NCBI RefSeq assembly: GCF_002263515.1
Contig: NZ_CP022752.1
Location: forward strand, 1,178,001-1,242,000
DNA: 64,000 nucleotides
Direction of reading: 5' to 3'
Source of the DNA: Actinopolyspora erythraea
GTDB taxonomy: Bacteria; Actinomycetota; Actinomycetes; Mycobacteriales; Pseudonocardiaceae
Shown piece by piece: positions 19,801-27,589 of the stretch (positions are counted from its first letter, which is position 1; each line of letters begins with the position of its first letter). The position numbers were made by a program, and so were the translations under genes. The notes below the pieces were generated by a model, which made no database searches, was not told the DNA's origin, and saw nothing but the letters and a program-made list of their open reading frames with translations.

Positions 19801-20818
19801 GCCCGACCACCTGCGGATGACCTTCCGGGTGGTGGACGGCGACGGGGACGGCGGCGAGGAACGAGTCCTGGCGGAGGGCAAGGACCTCGAAGAGCTCGCC
19901 GAACGGTTGCGCCCCCGGCTGCGGGCCGAGATATCGGCGGCCGCCGAGACCATCGAGCGGCACGGCCTGCGGGAGTGGGACTTCGGCAAGCTTCCCGGCA
20001 CCTTCGAGCGCCAGCGCAACGGCCAGGTGGTCAAGGCGTACCCGGCGTTGGTCGACGAGGGCGACAGCGTCGGCATCCGCGCCTTCGACACGGCCGCCGA
20101 GCAGCGGGAACAGCAACGTCGTGGTGCGCGCCGGCTGGTGCTGTTGAACCTGCCCTCACCGGCGAAGTTCCTGCGGCGCCAGTTGACGAACTCGGCGAAG
20201 CTGGTGTTCGGGCGGAGTCCGCACGGGGACCAGGAACGCCTGTTCGAGGACTGCATCGCGTGCGCGGCTGACGTACTCATCGAGCAGGCCGGTGGGGTCC
20301 CCTCCGACCAGGAAGCCTTCGACCGGGTGGTCCAGCGGGTGCGTGCCGGGCTGAACGAGACCTCGGCGCACGTCGTCTCCGCCGTGGAGCGGATTCTCAC
20401 CATCCAGCAGCGCGTCGAGTCCGAGGTGGAGGGAACGCGCTCGCTCTCGGCGGACGCGGCCGAGGACATCCGCACGCAGCTGTCCAACCTGGTCTACCCG
20501 GGGTTCGTCACGGACGCGGGCTGGTGGCGGTTGGCCGATCTGCGGCGCTACCTCAGCGCGGTCTCCTACCGGTTGCAGAAGGTCGCCCACCACCCCGCGC
20601 GGGACCGCGACCTCATGGACCGGATCCGGAGTGTGGAGCGCCGCTACCAGGAGATGCTCGACTCCGTCGGGGAGGGCGAACCGGTCGGGGAGCGGCTCTG
20701 GTCGGTCGGTTGGATGATCGAGGAACTGCGGGTGAGCTACTTCGCGCAGGAACTCGGGACGCCGCGCTCGATCTCGGAGAAGCGGATACACCGGGAGATG
20801 GACAAGCTCCAACCCTGA
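16859..20818 (+). CDS. hrpA: ATP-dependent RNA helicase HrpA
   Basis: Large DEAH-box helicase of 1319 residues, the usual HrpA length. Walker A is GETGSGKTTQLPK near residue 104 and the DEAH box is IIDEAHERSLNIDF near 200. Motif VI is QRKGRCGRESEG. HA2, OB-fold and the long C-terminal DUF3418 region follow. HrpA unwinds RNA and acts in mRNA processing and in rescuing stalled or collided ribosomes in E. coli. The ATG is preceded by GGGGAGAG. It converges on degV across a region carrying two copies of a dispersed repeat. Confidence 0.95.
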   Translation: MATAPVSPSLSELRDRLTDLMPHDHRRLRRRIEGAHKIRDQEALRGVVAEISADITAAHERVTRRRERLPEITYPEELPVTARREDLMTAIRDNQVVIVAGETGSGKTTQLPKMCLELGRGILGSIGHTQPRRLAARTVAERVAAELDTEVGGAVGYQVRFTERAGEDTLVKQMTDGILLAEIQRDRLLRRYDTLIIDEAHERSLNIDFILGYVKQILPKRPDLKVIITSATIDPERFSRHFDDAPIVEVSGRTYPVEVRYRPLVDDSDELEDVERDQITAIGDAVDELCAEGPGDILVFLSGEREIRDTAEALEQRKPARTEVLPLYARLSSAEQQRVFQRHSTRRIVLATNVAETSLTVPGIKYVIDPGTARISRYSYRTRVQRLPIEAISQASANQRKGRCGRESEGICIRLYSERDFLDRQEFTDPEILRTNLASVILRMTSLGLGDVASFPFVEPPDRRQITDGVNLLHELGALEQPTKGGKQDNQRLTRIGSKLAQLPIDPRLARMIVEAETNGCVHETMVIAAGLSIQDPRERPAEHQQAADQQHARFANKQSDFLAYLNLWQYLREQRGELSGSRFRRMCREEYLNYLRVREWQDLYGQLRQMVNSLDISINDQPADEDRIHQSLLAGLLSHIGLKDTERKSGANRRSTSEYLGARGAKFAIFPGSALFKKQPQWVMAAELVETSKLWARTVAKVEPAWIERLAGHLVKRHYSEPHWEKDKGAVMAYERVTLYGVPLVSGRKVNYGRIEPELCRELFIRHALVEGDWDTRHEFFHTNRRLLAEVEELEQRARRRDIVVDDDTLHDFYDQRVGAEVVSARHFDTWWKKVRRERPDLLTFPRSLLFNETSAGVTDTDYPDFWQQGRHRLRLSYQFEPGSDADGVTVHVPLAVLNQLGPGGFDWQIPGLREELVTSLLKTLPKQWRREFVPVPDHAKAVLARLRPHEEPLLEALSNELRRMTGVTVPPEAWDPQRVPDHLRMTFRVVDGDGDGGEERVLAEGKDLEELAERLRPRLRAEISAAAETIERHGLREWDFGKLPGTFERQRNGQVVKAYPALVDEGDSVGIRAFDTAAEQREQQRRGARRLVLLNLPSPAKFLRRQLTNSAKLVFGRSPHGDQERLFEDCIACAADVLIEQAGGVPSDQEAFDRVVQRVRAGLNETSAHVVSAVERILTIQQRVESEVEGTRSLSADAAEDIRTQLSNLVYPGFVTDAGWWRLADLRRYLSAVSYRLQKVAHHPARDRDLMDRIRSVERRYQEMLDSVGEGEPVGERLWSVGWMIEELRVSYFAQELGTPRSISEKRIHREMDKLQP

Positions 20819-20850
20819 TTTTGCACTGTGCCCGTTCGGCCTGGTCAACG

Positions 20851-20890
20851 GTGCGGGTGGCGGAACCTCTCGCACGGGAGAACCCGCGGC
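20851..20890 (+). repeat. dispersed GTGGCGGAACC repeat, short form (copy C)
   Basis: Copy C lies 33 nt after the hrpA stop. It begins GTGGCGGAACCTCTCGCACG, identical to copy A at 29926, and continues directly into GGAGAACCCGC, so it lacks the internal hairpin of A and B. GCGGGT (20853-20858) can pair with ACCCGC (20882-20887) and CTC with GAG around the TCGCACG loop. It may serve as the hrpA 3' hairpin. Confidence 0.75.
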
Positions 20891-20914
20891 GGTGCGAGCT
20901 GCGGGCTCGGTGGT

Positions 20915-20931
20915 AAGCGGCTGCGCCGCTT
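20915..20931. repeat. palindrome AAGCGGC-TGC-GCCGCTT
   Basis: Perfect 7+3+7 inverted repeat between repeat copies C and B in the hrpA/degV convergent gap. It may belong to the same composite repeat cassette or act as a terminator. Confidence 0.6.
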
Positions 20932-21034
20932 GGGCGGCGATTTGGCGGGAACTGACGTCCGAGCCGGAGCTCCCGATGCCCGCCCCACCACTCCCGCAGG
21001 CCGAACTCCTACCACCCTCGCGGGAGGACCGACC

Positions 21035-21143
21035 GCGGGTTCTCCGGGGAGGGCCTCGCGAGGACACCGGAGACGTGGCGTAGTACCTACTCGATGTCTC
21101 CGGGCCCGCGGCGAGGCGCCCCCGGAGGTTCCGCCACCCGCAC
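21035..21143 (-). repeat. dispersed structured repeat, long form (copy B)
   Basis: Read on the minus strand it starts GTGCGGGTGGCGGAACCTCC and ends GGAGAACCCGC. Basal stem GCGGGT/ACCCGC (21136-21141 with 21035-21040), outer stem GCCTCGC/GCGAGGC (21111-21117 with 21053-21059) and inner stem CCGGAGAC/GTCTCCGG (21096-21103 with 21067-21074) enclose a 21-nt loop (21075-21095). Copy A has the same architecture and loop length with different, still-pairing stem sequences. It lies just 3' of degV. Confidence 0.78.
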
Positions 21144-21174
21144 CGCTACGAAGACCGAGGTGCGGAGTGCTCGT

Positions 21175-22014
21175 TCACGCGGGGGTGATCGTGATTCCCA
21201 CCGCTCCGGGGCCGGCGTGCGCGCCGATGATCGCGCTGGTCTCCTCCAGCAGCGGTTCCCGCGCCGGTGACAGCCTGTCGCTCAGCTTGTCCAGCACCCA
21301 TTTCGCGCGTTGGGGGGCCTGGAAGTGCTCCGCCGCGATGCCGACCTTGCCGGCGTCGGTGTTGGTGGCCTGATCCACGGCCTTGCGCAGTGCACGTTCC
21401 GGGCCGATTCCCTTGCTCAGCTGGTGCAGCTCCCCCTCGCGCATCACCAGCAGTGGTTTGATGGACAGCGCCTTGGCCAGGCTCGCCTGCCCGCCGCCGA
21501 CCCGTCCGCTGCGTCGCAGGTACTCCAGAGTGTCCACGTAGACCATCTCGGTGGTGCCGTTCAGCCGCTGGTGCAGCAGGTCGAGCACGGTGTGCTCGTC
21601 CGCGCCCTCGGCGGCCGCCTCGGCGGCGGCGATCACGGGACAGCCGAACCCGAGGCCGCACAGGCCGGAGTCGACCACGTGCACGGGCACGCTGACCTCG
21701 GTGGCCGCCGCGCGTGCGGCTTCGCAGGTCGCGGAGAGCCGGGAGGATAGGTGCACCGAGACGATGGCCTCGGCTCCCGCGCTGACCGCGTCCGAGTAGT
21801 TCCAGAAGAACGCCGGGGCCGGCGGGGCGGAGGTCTCGACCGGGAGCCCGCCGCGCATCGCCTCGGCGAGTCTGGAGTGCGGCACGCGTCGCTCGTCGTC
21901 GCTCTCACCGTCGATGGTCAGGTCCAGCTGCACCACCGTGATTCCGAGCTGCTCTGCCAGTCGGTACGGGATCGAAGCGGTGGAGTCTGTAACGATGGCG
22001 ACGCGTCGGTTCAT
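21175..22014 (-). CDS. DegV family fatty-acid-binding protein
   Basis: 279 residues. The DegV signature is complete: VAIVTDSTASIP at the N-terminus, the ligand-contacting segment SAPPAPAFFWNYSDAV, VVDSGLCGLGFG and the LRRSGRVGGGQASLAKALSIKPLL block. DegV proteins bind a single fatty acid; in Firmicutes (FakB) they present it to a FakA kinase. No FakA-like gene is in this window, so the function here is unspecified. Canonical start at ATG 22014. Confidence 0.92.
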   Translation of the reverse strand: MNRRVAIVTDSTASIPYRLAEQLGITVVQLDLTIDGESDDERRVPHSRLAEAMRGGLPVETSAPPAPAFFWNYSDAVSAGAEAIVSVHLSSRLSATCEAARAAATEVSVPVHVVDSGLCGLGFGCPVIAAAEAAAEGADEHTVLDLLHQRLNGTTEMVYVDTLEYLRRSGRVGGGQASLAKALSIKPLLVMREGELHQLSKGIGPERALRKAVDQATNTDAGKVGIAAEHFQAPQRAKWVLDKLSDRLSPAREPLLEETSAIIGAHAGPGAVGITITPA

Positions 22015-22161
22015 TCTTTCAGACTAGCCTTGATCACCTTTTCGTATGAGTTCCCCGCTGAGGGAGAGCTGTTCGGTGACGAGGGGGAATTCGGGTGCCC
22101 CGTCGGAGGGAGCCGTCGCGGAGTGAGTACCGTCACCCTCGTACCCGGGTTACGCTGGGGC

Positions 22162-22173
22162 TACCGGCCGGTA
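22162..22173. promoter_or_regulatory. palindrome TACCGGCCGGTA upstream of etfBA
   Basis: Perfect 12-bp palindrome 133 nt upstream of etfB, in the divergent gap with degV. An imperfect palindrome (GTACCCGGGTTAC, 22141-22153) lies beside it. The pair could be operator sites for a lipid or redox regulator; no regulator gene is adjacent. Confidence 0.35.
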
Positions 22174-22306
22174 ACATCCGGGGTGGTTGGCGTCACTGTG
22201 CTTTTTGCGGGGCCACGTGGCAAGGTCAACCTTCCCGGGGACATGCCGCGCCGGGACTACTCAGCCAGGAAGCCGTCAACAGTCCGCAGGAGGTCGGAGA
22301 GGACCC

Positions 22307-23089
22307 ATGAATATTGTCGTCCTGGTGAAGCAGGTGCCGGACACGTGGTCCGAGCGCAAGTTGTCCGACTCGGATCACACGTTGGACCGGGCATCCGCCG
22401 ATGCGGTGCTGGATGAGATCAACGAGCGGGCCGTTGAGGAGGCGTTGCTGGCGAAGGAGGCCCACGGCGGTGAGGTGACCGCGCTGTGCATGGGCCCCGA
22501 GCGCGCGACCGAGGCGATCCGCAAGGCGCTGTCGATGGGCGCCGACAAGGCAGTACACCTCTCGGACGAGGCGCTGCACGGCACGGACGCGGTCGGCACG
22601 GCCAAGGCACTGGCCAAGGTGGTCGGCACGCTGGAGTCCGTGGACATGATCATCGCGGGTAACGAGTCCACCGACGGGCGCAGCGGGGCGGTCCCGGCGA
22701 TGCTGGCCGAGCTGCTGGGGTGGCCGCAGCTCACCTATGCGCGCTCGCTGTCGCTCGACGGTTCGACGGTGACGATCGAGCGGGAGACCGACGCCGGGGT
22801 GACCAGCGTGCGCGCCGAGCTCCCCGCCGTGGTCAGCGTCACGGAGAAGATCAACGAGCCGCGGTACCCCTCCTTCAAGGGCATCATGGCCGCGAAGAAG
22901 AAGCCGGTTTCCACGCTGACGCTGGCCGACGCGGGCATCGACGCCGGCGAGGTCGGGCTCTCCGGCGCGTTGACGCAGATGGTCTCGTCCGCGCCCGCGC
23001 CGCCGAAGGAAGCGGGGCAGCAGGTCACCGACGAGGGCGACGGCGGAACCCGCATCGTCGAGTTCCTGTCGGGCAAGAACCTCGTCTGA
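22307..23089 (+). CDS. etfB: electron transfer flavoprotein subunit beta
   Basis: 260 residues from the ATG at 22307, which has GGAGAGG 4 nt upstream. It has the ETF-beta fold with start MNIVVLVKQVPDT, the GNESTDGRSGAVPAML AMP-binding block and the EKINEPRYPSFKGIMAAKKK segment, which includes the recognition loop for acyl-CoA dehydrogenases. With EtfA it carries electrons from flavin dehydrogenases to the respiratory chain. etfA follows after 166 nt. Confidence 0.95.
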   Translation: MNIVVLVKQVPDTWSERKLSDSDHTLDRASADAVLDEINERAVEEALLAKEAHGGEVTALCMGPERATEAIRKALSMGADKAVHLSDEALHGTDAVGTAKALAKVVGTLESVDMIIAGNESTDGRSGAVPAMLAELLGWPQLTYARSLSLDGSTVTIERETDAGVTSVRAELPAVVSVTEKINEPRYPSFKGIMAAKKKPVSTLTLADAGIDAGEVGLSGALTQMVSSAPAPPKEAGQQVTDEGDGGTRIVEFLSGKNLV

Positions 23090-23255
23090 AGGACCCTCAC
23101 CGGAGGGGGTCGGACTCGAGCGCCGGTTCGGGCGAGGCGACCGGTTCCGGCGCTGTGACGACCGGTGTCCGCCGCGAGGGTGACGGCGGGGGACCCGGGA
23201 CGTCGCGAGTCGTGGTGTGTTTCGGCTTCGGTCGCGTTTGAGAAGGGCGTTATCC

Positions 23256-24215
23256 ATGTCTGAGGTGTTGGTCCTCGTCGACCACTCGGGTGGCGAGGTC
23301 AAGAAGGTTACGTACGAGATGCTCACGGCCGCGCGCCGGTTGGGTGAGCCCGCCGCGGTGGTCACCGGTGGCCCCGGGGCCACGGACAAGATCGCCGACG
23401 CGCTGGCCTCGGCCGGTGCGGCCAAGGTTTACACGGCGGAGTCGGCCGACGTCGACAACTACCTGGTAACGCCGCAGGTCGATGTGCTGGCGAGCCTCGT
23501 CGAGCGCGTCTCGCCCGCGGCGGTGCTGACGTCGGCCAGCGTGGACGGCAAGGAGATCGCGGGCAGGCTGGCGGTGCGCACCGGCAGCGGACTGCTGTCC
23601 GAGGTCGCCGACATCGATGCCGAGGGAGTGGCGGACTACTCCCTGTTCGGTGGTTCCTACCAGGCCAGGGCCAGGGTGGCTTCCGGTGTGCCGGTGATCT
23701 CGATGCTGCCGGGCAGCGTCGATCCCGAGACGTTGAACGGGGACGGCGCGCGCGAGTCCGTCGAGGTTCCCGCCGCCGACTCCGGCAAGGCCGGTGCCGT
23801 CACCGGCAGGCAGCCCGCCGAGTCGGGCGACCGTCCCGAACTGACCGAGGCCAACGTGGTGGTCTCGGGAGGACGTGGCGTCGGCAGCGCGGAGAGCTTC
23901 GAGGTCGTCGAGAAGCTCGCCGACTCCCTCGGCGCCGCCGTCGGTGCCTCGCGCGCCGCCGTCGACTCCGGCTACTACCCGGCCCAGTTCCAGGTCGGTC
24001 AGACCGGTAAGACGGTTTCCCCACAGCTCTACATCGCGCTGGGCATCTCCGGCGCGATCCAGCACCGCGCCGGTATGCAGACCTCCAAGACCATCGTGGC
24101 CGTCAACAAGGACGCCGAGGCGCCGATCTTCGAGATCGCCGACTTCGGCGTCGTCGGTGACCTGTTCAAGGTGGCTCCGCAGCTGACCGAGGAGGTCGGC
24201 GAGCGCAAGGGCTGA
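23256..24215 (+). CDS. etfA: electron transfer flavoprotein subunit alpha
   Basis: 319 residues from ATG 23256. The N-terminal domain starts [17 protein letters not shown]. The C-terminal FAD-binding domain is clear: [31 protein letters not shown] and [11 protein letters not shown]...[16 protein letters not shown]. Partner of EtfB. The transcript ends at a perfect 21-bp hairpin. The neighbourhood etfB-etfA-acyltransferase pair-iscS-mnmA matches the order I recall from Mycobacterium tuberculosis (fixA, fixB ... iscS, trmU). Confidence 0.95.
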   Translation: MSEVLVLVDHSGGEVKKVTYEMLTAARRLGEPAAVVTGGPGATDKIADALASAGAAKVYTAESADVDNYLVTPQVDVLASLVERVSPAAVLTSASVDGKEIAGRLAVRTGSGLLSEVADIDAEGVADYSLFGGSYQARARVASGVPVISMLPGSVDPETLNGDGARESVEVPAADSGKAGAVTGRQPAESGDRPELTEANVVVSGGRGVGSAESFEVVEKLADSLGAAVGASRAAVDSGYYPAQFQVGQTGKTVSPQLYIALGISGAIQHRAGMQTSKTIVAVNKDAEAPIFEIADFGVVGDLFKVAPQLTEEVGERKG

Positions 24216-24234
24216 CCTCCGAGGTCGACCAGCC

Positions 24235-24280
24235 GTACCTTCGGGGGCGGGACCCGGCCGGGTCCCGCCCCCGAAGGTAC
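24235..24280. terminator. strong hairpin terminator after etfA
   Basis: Perfect 21-bp stem beginning GTACCTTCGGGGGCGG and closing with its complement, with a 4-nt GGCC loop, 19 nt after the etfA stop. It is among the longest perfect stems in the window. Confidence 0.85.
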
Positions 24281-24433
24281 TCGGGACTCCCCGCCGTTCT
24301 CGCCGTTCGGCAGGGCACTCACCGAACGGTGCCCGCCACGCGGGAACGCCTACCCGCCATTCACCCGAAGTTCCCGCCGCGTCCGCCCGGCGCCACTACC
24401 GGTGGTCGCACGAATCCGGCTACATCTGCGGAC

Positions 24434-25219
24434 ATGGCCGATACAGCGCATTCCGACTCGACGTTGCTGGCCGCCACGGACGGGTGGGACCGGAACGGCA
24501 CAGACCACTACTCACTGCATCTGACCAGGGAACCAGCCGAGATCCGCGCCGCCCAGCGGCTGCGCCACCGGGTGTTCGCGACCGAGATGGGCGCTGTCGT
24601 GCGCGGGAGCCCGACGGGACTGGAGACCGACCGCTTCGACGAGTTCTGCGACCACCTGGTGGTGCACTCGCGGCGTTCGGACGGAATCGTCGGGACGTAC
24701 CGGATGTTGCCGCCGCGGCACGCCCTCGCCGCGGGACGGCTCTACTCCGACGACGAGTTCGACCTCACCGCGCTGGCCCCGCTGCGTCCCGATCTGGTCG
24801 AGACCGGGCGCTCCTGCGTGCACCCGGACCACCGGAGCGGAGCGGTGATCGGGCTGATCTGGGCGGGCATCGCCCGCTACCTGCTGCTGTACGGCCATCG
24901 CTGGCTCGCCGGGTGCGCCTCGGTGCCCCTGCGGGACGGCGGAACCACCGCCGCCGGGGTGTGGCAGGCGGTCCGCCGTCGCCACTACGCTTCCCGCGCG
25001 CAGCGGGTGTGGCCGTACGAGCCCTGGCCCACCCGGACGGTGCCCGCACCCGAGCGGGTGCGCCTGCCACCGCTGCTGCGGGGCTACCTGCGGCTGGGCG
25101 CGCGGGTGTGCGGCCCACCCGCCCACGACACGGAGTTCGACGTCGCCGACTTCTTCGTGCTGCTGGACTCGCACGACATCGACCAGCGCTACCTCACCCG
25201 TTTCCTGGGGGAGTCGTGA
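24434..25219 (+). CDS. GNAT-fold N-acyltransferase, OlsB-like
   Basis: 261 residues. The Acetyltransf_5-type signature is visible: EIRAAQRLRHRVFATEMGA, then DRFDEFCDHLVV, GIVGTYRMLPP and VETGRSCVHPDHRSG. This family includes OlsB, which N-acylates ornithine as the first step of ornithine-lipid synthesis. The coupled downstream PlsC-like gene (GTGA overlap, 25216-25219) parallels OlsA. I infer an aminolipid pathway; the substrate amino acid is not shown by sequence. ATG 24434 is chosen; the frame opens earlier without conserved sequence. Confidence 0.75.
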   Translation: MADTAHSDSTLLAATDGWDRNGTDHYSLHLTREPAEIRAAQRLRHRVFATEMGAVVRGSPTGLETDRFDEFCDHLVVHSRRSDGIVGTYRMLPPRHALAAGRLYSDDEFDLTALAPLRPDLVETGRSCVHPDHRSGAVIGLIWAGIARYLLLYGHRWLAGCASVPLRDGGTTAAGVWQAVRRRHYASRAQRVWPYEPWPTRTVPAPERVRLPPLLRGYLRLGARVCGPPAHDTEFDVADFFVLLDSHDIDQRYLTRFLGES

Positions 25220-26271
25220 CCGGCGCGGACGCCTGGACCCCCACCTCGCCGTGCGACAGGCACTGCCTGCCTTCCCGGGATGCCCTGCCCCGCGCCACGC
25301 TCGGCTGCCGGGTACGCCGCGTTCTGGCGGTCGGGGCGCTGGTGGTGTGCGGTCTGCTGCTCGTCCCCGCCGTGCCGGTGCTGCCCCGCGGGCTGCGGGG
25401 CGGAGTTGGTCGGGCGTGGTTCAGCGGCCTCCTCGCGGCGTTCGGGGTGCGGTTGCGGGTGCGCGGAGCGCCGCCCCGGATCACCGGTGAGGGCGTGGGC
25501 ACCCTGGTCGTGTCCAATCACGTCTCCTGGTTGGACGTGCTCGCGTTGCGGTCGGTGTGCCCGATGCGACTGTTGGCCAAGTCGGAGGTGCGCGGTTGGC
25601 CCCTGGTAGGTGTGCTCGCGGTGCGGGCGGGCACCCTGTTCATCGACCGCGACCGGCCCAGCCACCTGCCCGCGGTGATCGATGCCGTGGCCGACGCGCT
25701 GCGCCGGGGAGACGTGGTCGGCGCGTTCCCGGAGGGCACGACCTGGTGCGGCCGGGGGATCGGGCGGTACCGCCCCGCCGTCTTCCAGGCGGCGCTGGAC
25801 GCGGGGGCCCCGGTGCGCCCCGTGGCGTTGCGCTACCGGCTGGCGGACGGTTCCCCGACCACCGCGGCCGCCTTCGTGGGGGAGGACACCCTGCTCGGTT
25901 CGGTGCGCGAGGTGCTCGGCGTGCGCGGCCTCGTCGTCGAACTGGTTTCGCTGCCGTCGCCTCGCGCGGAACCGGTGCCCCGCATCGGCCGTTTCGAACT
26001 CCCCGCGAGCGGGCGGGCCGGTTCGACGGGGCCGCCGGAGGTGGGAGGAGCTCCCCGGCTCCCGGCCTCGACAGCGCGGCGGCGGCTCGCCGCCCGGTGC
26101 GCCCGGGCCACGGCCGAGGTCTGTGAGACACCTCCCCCGGAAAACCACTGGACCTGTACCGCGGTGGAAGTCGCAACATCGTGCGGTGAGCGATCGGAGC
26201 GACCCCGAGGGGACGAGCACCGCGACGGAACCGGTTCCCGGCGGCTCGCTGTGGGCACCGCCGTACCGTAA
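25216..26271 (+). CDS. 1-acyl-glycerol-3-phosphate acyltransferase family protein, OlsA/PlsC-like
   Basis: About 351 residues. One N-terminal hydrophobic helix (VLAVGALVVCGLLLVPAVPV) precedes a PlsC domain with acceptor motif NHVSWLD (HX4D) and FPEGT. It transfers an acyl chain from acyl-ACP/CoA to a lyso-lipid at the inner membrane. The GTG overlaps the stop of the GNAT gene, so the two are coupled. The last 80 or so residues are Arg/Pro/Ala-rich without conserved features, and the frame overlaps the next gene by 86 nt, an unusually long overlap. Confidence 0.8.
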   Translation: MTGADAWTPTSPCDRHCLPSRDALPRATLGCRVRRVLAVGALVVCGLLLVPAVPVLPRGLRGGVGRAWFSGLLAAFGVRLRVRGAPPRITGEGVGTLVVSNHVSWLDVLALRSVCPMRLLAKSEVRGWPLVGVLAVRAGTLFIDRDRPSHLPAVIDAVADALRRGDVVGAFPEGTTWCGRGIGRYRPAVFQAALDAGAPVRPVALRYRLADGSPTTAAAFVGEDTLLGSVREVLGVRGLVVELVSLPSPRAEPVPRIGRFELPASGRAGSTGPPEVGGAPRLPASTARRRLAARCARATAEVCETPPPENHWTCTAVEVATSCGERSERPRGDEHRDGTGSRRLAVGTAVP

Positions 26272-27589
26272 CTTCACCATCGGGCTGGTCCTGGTGGTCA
26301 CACTGGTCGCCTTCGAGGCGATGGGAGTGGCCACTGCACTGCCCACCATAGCCTCCGAACTGGACGGCCAGCGGTGGTACTCCTGGGCGTTCACGCTGTT
26401 CATGGCCTCCAGTGCCGTGGGGACCGTGTTCGCCGGGCGGCTCTCCGACCGCCACGGGCCCGCCCTGCCGCTGTTGCTGGCGCTGCCGCTGTTCGCCACG
26501 GGACTCGTGGTCGCGGGGTCGGCGCCGAGCATGCCCGTGCTGCTGGGGGCCCGCGCGCTGCAGGGGCTGGGTGGCGGAAGTGTGGCCGTCCCGCTCTACG
26601 TGATGATCGCCAGGGTCTACCCACAGCGGTACCGACCGAGGGCGTTCGGGGTCATGTCGGCAGCCTGGGTGCTGCCGTCGCTGCTCGGCCCCGCCGTGTC
26701 CGGGCTGATCACCGAACAGTTGCACTGGCGGTGGGTCTTCCTCGGGCTGGCACCCCTGGTACTGGTCGGTGCGGTCCTGCTCGGCTCCACCGTGCTCCGG
26801 GCGGGCAGCGGTGCAGAGGGAGAACCGACAGCGCGGCGGGGACTGGTCCTGGCCGGGCTCGGCGCGGGGCTCGCGACCGTGGCGTTGAACTGGAGTGCCG
26901 ATCACCCCTCCGCGCTCTCGGGCGTTCTCGGGGTGCTGGCGGTGGGCTCGCTGTGGGGCTGTCTGCGAGTGCTGTTGCCCAGCGGGACGCTGTCCGCGCG
27001 GCCCGGCATCCCGGTCATGGTGCTGGCACGCGGTCTGCTCGCGGGGATCTTCTTCACGGCGGAGGCCTTCATCCCGCTGGTGCTGACCGTCGTGCACGGT
27101 TACTCCGCCGCGCTGGCCGGGATACCGCTGACCGTGGCCTCGCTGGGGTGGACGGCGGGCTCGTTCTGGCAGGCCAGGCAGCACCGCTTCAGCAGGGAAC
27201 ACCTGGTGGCGGCCGGCTTCCTGCTGGTGGTGGTCGGCGTGTTCGGCGTGGTGCTGGCGGCCCCGGAGTGGGGCGCGGACCGGGCGATCTTCGTGTTCTG
27301 GTCGATCGGCGGCGCGGGTATGGGAGTGGCGATATCCAGCACGGCGGTGCGCGTGCTCGGGCTGTCGGATCCTGCCGAACGCGGTTTCAACTCGGCGGCG
27401 CTGCAGATCTCCGACATGCTCGGGCAGGCGCTGCTGGTCGGTTTCGGCGGTGCCGTGGTGAACACGCTGGCGAGCACGCGGGAACCGACCGCGGGGGTGC
27501 TCGTGCTCGCGGTGGGGCTGATGGTTACGGGTTCGCTGGGTGCGAGCCTGGTGGCGCGTTCCCGAAGGATTATCCTGGACGGGCGATGA
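26186..27589 (+). CDS. MFS transporter (multidrug/DHA type)
   Basis: About 467 residues with at least twelve hydrophobic segments. The first begins [19 protein letters not shown] and the loop 2-3 motif is [16 protein letters not shown] drug:H+ antiporter-like exporter is likely; the substrate is unknown. GTG 26186 gives an N-terminus SDRSDPEG and overlaps the acyltransferase gene by 86 nt. The stop overlaps the start of the cysteine desulfurase gene (ATGA). This gene interrupts the order otherwise shared with mycobacteria. Confidence 0.82.
   Translation: MSDRSDPEGTSTATEPVPGGSLWAPPYRNFTIGLVLVVTLVAFEAMGVATALPTIASELDGQRWYSWAFTLFMASSAVGTVFAGRLSDRHGPALPLLLALPLFATGLVVAGSAPSMPVLLGARALQGLGGGSVAVPLYVMIARVYPQRYRPRAFGVMSAAWVLPSLLGPAVSGLITEQLHWRWVFLGLAPLVLVGAVLLGSTVLRAGSGAEGEPTARRGLVLAGLGAGLATVALNWSADHPSALSGVLGVLAVGSLWGCLRVLLPSGTLSARPGIPVMVLARGLLAGIFFTAEAFIPLVLTVVHGYSAALAGIPLTVASLGWTAGSFWQARQHRFSREHLVAAGFLLVVVGVFGVVLAAPEWGADRAIFVFWSIGGAGMGVAISSTAVRVLGLSDPAERGFNSAALQISDMLGQALLVGFGGAVVNTLASTREPTAGVLVLAVGLMVTGSLGASLVARSRRIILDGR

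Noticed and set aside
20892..21083. Small open frames running through the repeat region between hrpA and degV and again at 29.9-30.1 kb
   Set aside because: Their similarity to each other follows from the shared RNA-like repeat, not from codon conservation; stems and loop explain the sequence better than a protein.
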